From the NCBI GenBank assembly GCA_004028795.1, contig SAIW01000007.1, forward strand, positions 372,001 to 436,000: a stretch of DNA of 64,000 bases, given 5' to 3'. The translations under genes were made by a program, and so were the position numbers. Positions 62,771-64,000 of the stretch are shown piece by piece (the first letter of the stretch is position 1; the number at the start of each line of letters is the position of its first letter). Below the pieces are notes generated by a model. The model ran no database searches, was not told where the DNA came from, and saw only the letters and a list, made by a program, of their open reading frames with translations. This DNA is from Chitinophagaceae bacterium. GTDB taxonomy: Bacteria; Bacteroidota; Bacteroidia; Chitinophagales; Chitinophagaceae.

Positions 62771-64000
62771 AAATAATATCGCTCAACAGCATTGTTACCA
62801 TTGCGGTGATGAATGTAATAATACCCGTATTGCAGTGGATAACCATTATTTCTGTTGCGAAGGTTGTAAAATGGTGTATGGTATTTTAAACAAAACAGGC
62901 TTATGTAATTATTACAAGCTGAATAATAACCCGGGGAATACACAAAAAGTACAGATACGTAAAGACAAATTTTCTTTTTTAGATGATGAAACAATTGTTA
63001 CCAAACTCATCAGTTTTACAGATGGCAAGCAAACCAATTGCATGTTATACCTGCCTCAAATGCATTGCAGCAGTTGCCTTTGGTTATTAGAAAATATACA
63101 CAGCATTAACAGCGGTATCATTTCATGCAGAGTGAATTTTCAAAATAAAGAAGCGTTTATAAATTTCGATAACAGCAAAACTGATTTCAGAGCAGTTGTT
63201 GAAACATTTACTTCAATCGGTTATGAACCGCATCTCAGTTTACATAATCTTGATAATAATGCTGCGAATAAACAAGACAAAAAAAGTTTATACAAATTAG
63301 GTATTGCAGGTTTCTGTTTCGCCAATATAATGATGATGAGCCTGCCTGAATATTTCTCTTTAAGCAGCGGCACAACAGCATTAACTTTCAGGTATATAAC
63401 ATTGTTATTATCATTGCCTGTTATATTTTATTGTGCAACAGATTTTTTTACCATTGCATGGCAAGGTTTACAAAAAGGTTATTTGAATATTGACGCACCA
63501 ATTGCATTGGCTATAGCTATTACTTTCAGCAGAAGTCTGTACGAAATTTTTTATTCAGGTGGCAATGGATATTTCGATAGCATGAGTGGTATTGTTTTCT
63601 TAATGCTGTTAGGCAGAATGGTACAGCAGAGAACCTATCGTTCAATTTCATTCGATAGAGATTTTACTTCTTTCTTTCCTGTTGCAGTTAATGTAAAACG
63701 CAATGATGTATTTATTCCTGTTCCAATCAGTGAAATAAAAAAAGATGATACTATTCAGGTGTATGATAATGAAATTATTCCTGCCGATGCTATTCTCTCA
63801 AAAGGTAAAGCTGCTATTGATTACAGCTTTGTAACAGGAGAAAGCTTACCTGTTCAAAAAGAAATCGGAGAAATTGTTTATGCCGGTGGAAAGCAGTTGG
63901 GAGATAAGATAGAGTTGTTGGTTATTAAAGATGTTGCCCAAAGTTATTTAACCGGCTTATGGAATAAAGATGTTTTCAAGAACAAGAAAACACATCATCC
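62754..64000 (+). CDS. fixI: Cu-transporting P-type ATPase FixI/CcoI (5' part; 3' end outside window)
   Basis: 415 codons from ATG at 62754, with no stop before the right edge. N-terminal Cys-rich domain: CYHCGDEC, YFCCEGCKMVYGIL; then a heavy-metal site MHCSSCLWLLENI; membrane segments start near residue 180 (LYKLGIAGFCFANIMMMSLP). The actuator loop VTGESLPVQKEIGEIVYAGG is present; the phosphorylation DKTG lies beyond the edge. FixI/CcoI moves copper for cbb3 oxidase assembly. It overlaps the preceding unknown gene by 17 bases. Confidence 0.93.
   Translation, partial: MSSLTKNNIAQQHCYHCGDECNNTRIAVDNHYFCCEGCKMVYGILNKTGLCNYYKLNNNPGNTQKVQIRKDKFSFLDDETIVTKLISFTDGKQTNCMLYLPQMHCSSCLWLLENIHSINSGIISCRVNFQNKEAFINFDNSKTDFRAVVETFTSIGYEPHLSLHNLDNNAANKQDKKSLYKLGIAGFCFANIMMMSLPEYFSLSSGTTALTFRYITLLLSLPVIFYCATDFFTIAWQGLQKGYLNIDAPIALAIAITFSRSLYEIFYSGGNGYFDSMSGIVFLMLLGRMVQQRTYRSISFDRDFTSFFPVAVNVKRNDVFIPVPISEIKKDDTIQVYDNEIIPADAILSKGKAAIDYSFVTGESLPVQKEIGEIVYAGGKQLGDKIELLVIKDVAQSYLTGLWNKDVFKNKKTHH

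Overview
The window is AT-rich, densely coded bacterial chromosome with no rRNA, tRNA, CRISPR array, transposase or prophage gene. It reads as a member of the Bacteroidota, probably the family Chitinophagaceae. Support: several genes are preceded by a TAnnTTTG-type -7 promoter element and few by a clear Shine-Dalgarno; there is a bacillithiol deacetylase (BshB1), a LuxC-like acyl-CoA reductase divergent from a ferredoxin, a LytTR/LytS-type two-component pair, an ECF sigma factor paired with a membrane/beta-barrel protein, and a FixI-type P-ATPase with an N-terminal Cys-rich domain. The placement is inferred from gene content and style, not from a search.

Layout. 1-4776 (minus): leuA-leuC-leuD followed by a tandem ABC ATPase cut by the left edge. 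4978-8074: a helical-repeat hypothetical and a first ammonium transporter. 8580-16956: rpoC standing alone without rpoB, an OmpH/Skp-like protein, an APC permease with a heptose-phosphate kinase, and a DUF4197 protein. 16968-21550 (minus): a SUKH protein, a periplasmic binding protein, guaA and the acyl-CoA reductase. 21609-24521 (plus): ferredoxin, ddl, a PASTA protein and a rhodanese. 24705-29718 (minus): the threonine operon thrA-thrB-thrC, headed by a Thr/Ile-rich leader peptide. 29831-35375 (plus): ppc, an outer-membrane porin and a second, different ammonium transporter. 35837-39791 (minus): fbp, a hypothetical, an ABC ATPase, a DinB/BstA-like protein and two NUDIX hydrolases, tightly packed. 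40057-43504: paired Cys-rich small secreted proteins, cutC, a glycosylasparaginase and a NahK-like kinase. 43518-47804 is the accessory part: a YoeB-type toxin-antitoxin pair, a DUF1801 protein, a membrane methyltransferase with a Zn-ribbon protein, a Crp/Fnr remnant, and an IrrE-like peptidase with a frameshifted DUF4411 (PIN-like) partner. 47881-55463: a GH109 oxidoreductase-fold enzyme, a type II NADH dehydrogenase-like protein, YajQ, L31 type B, a LytS/LytTR pair, DoxX, bshB1 and a Rieske lipoprotein. 56287-64000: ECF sigma plus anti-sigma/beta-barrel fusion, an HD protein, Xaa-Pro aminopeptidase, pssA, purS, rsmI, an unknown helical protein and fixI, which is cut by the right edge.

The most unusual layer is the repeats. 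At least five unrelated short families lie between genes, and several copies have entered coding sequence: an in-frame tract in guaA, an in-frame palindrome in thrC, and G/C-run elements that now form the start of thrB, the end of thrA and a pseudo-extension of rsmI. One family (core GTACAAGTGTGCGACGCAAC) has eight copies plus a fragment here; two copies are composites split by a second element inserted in opposite orientations. Tandem hairpin arrays of another family occur twice. The strongest regulatory discovery is the threonine leader peptide (29638-29718, minus).
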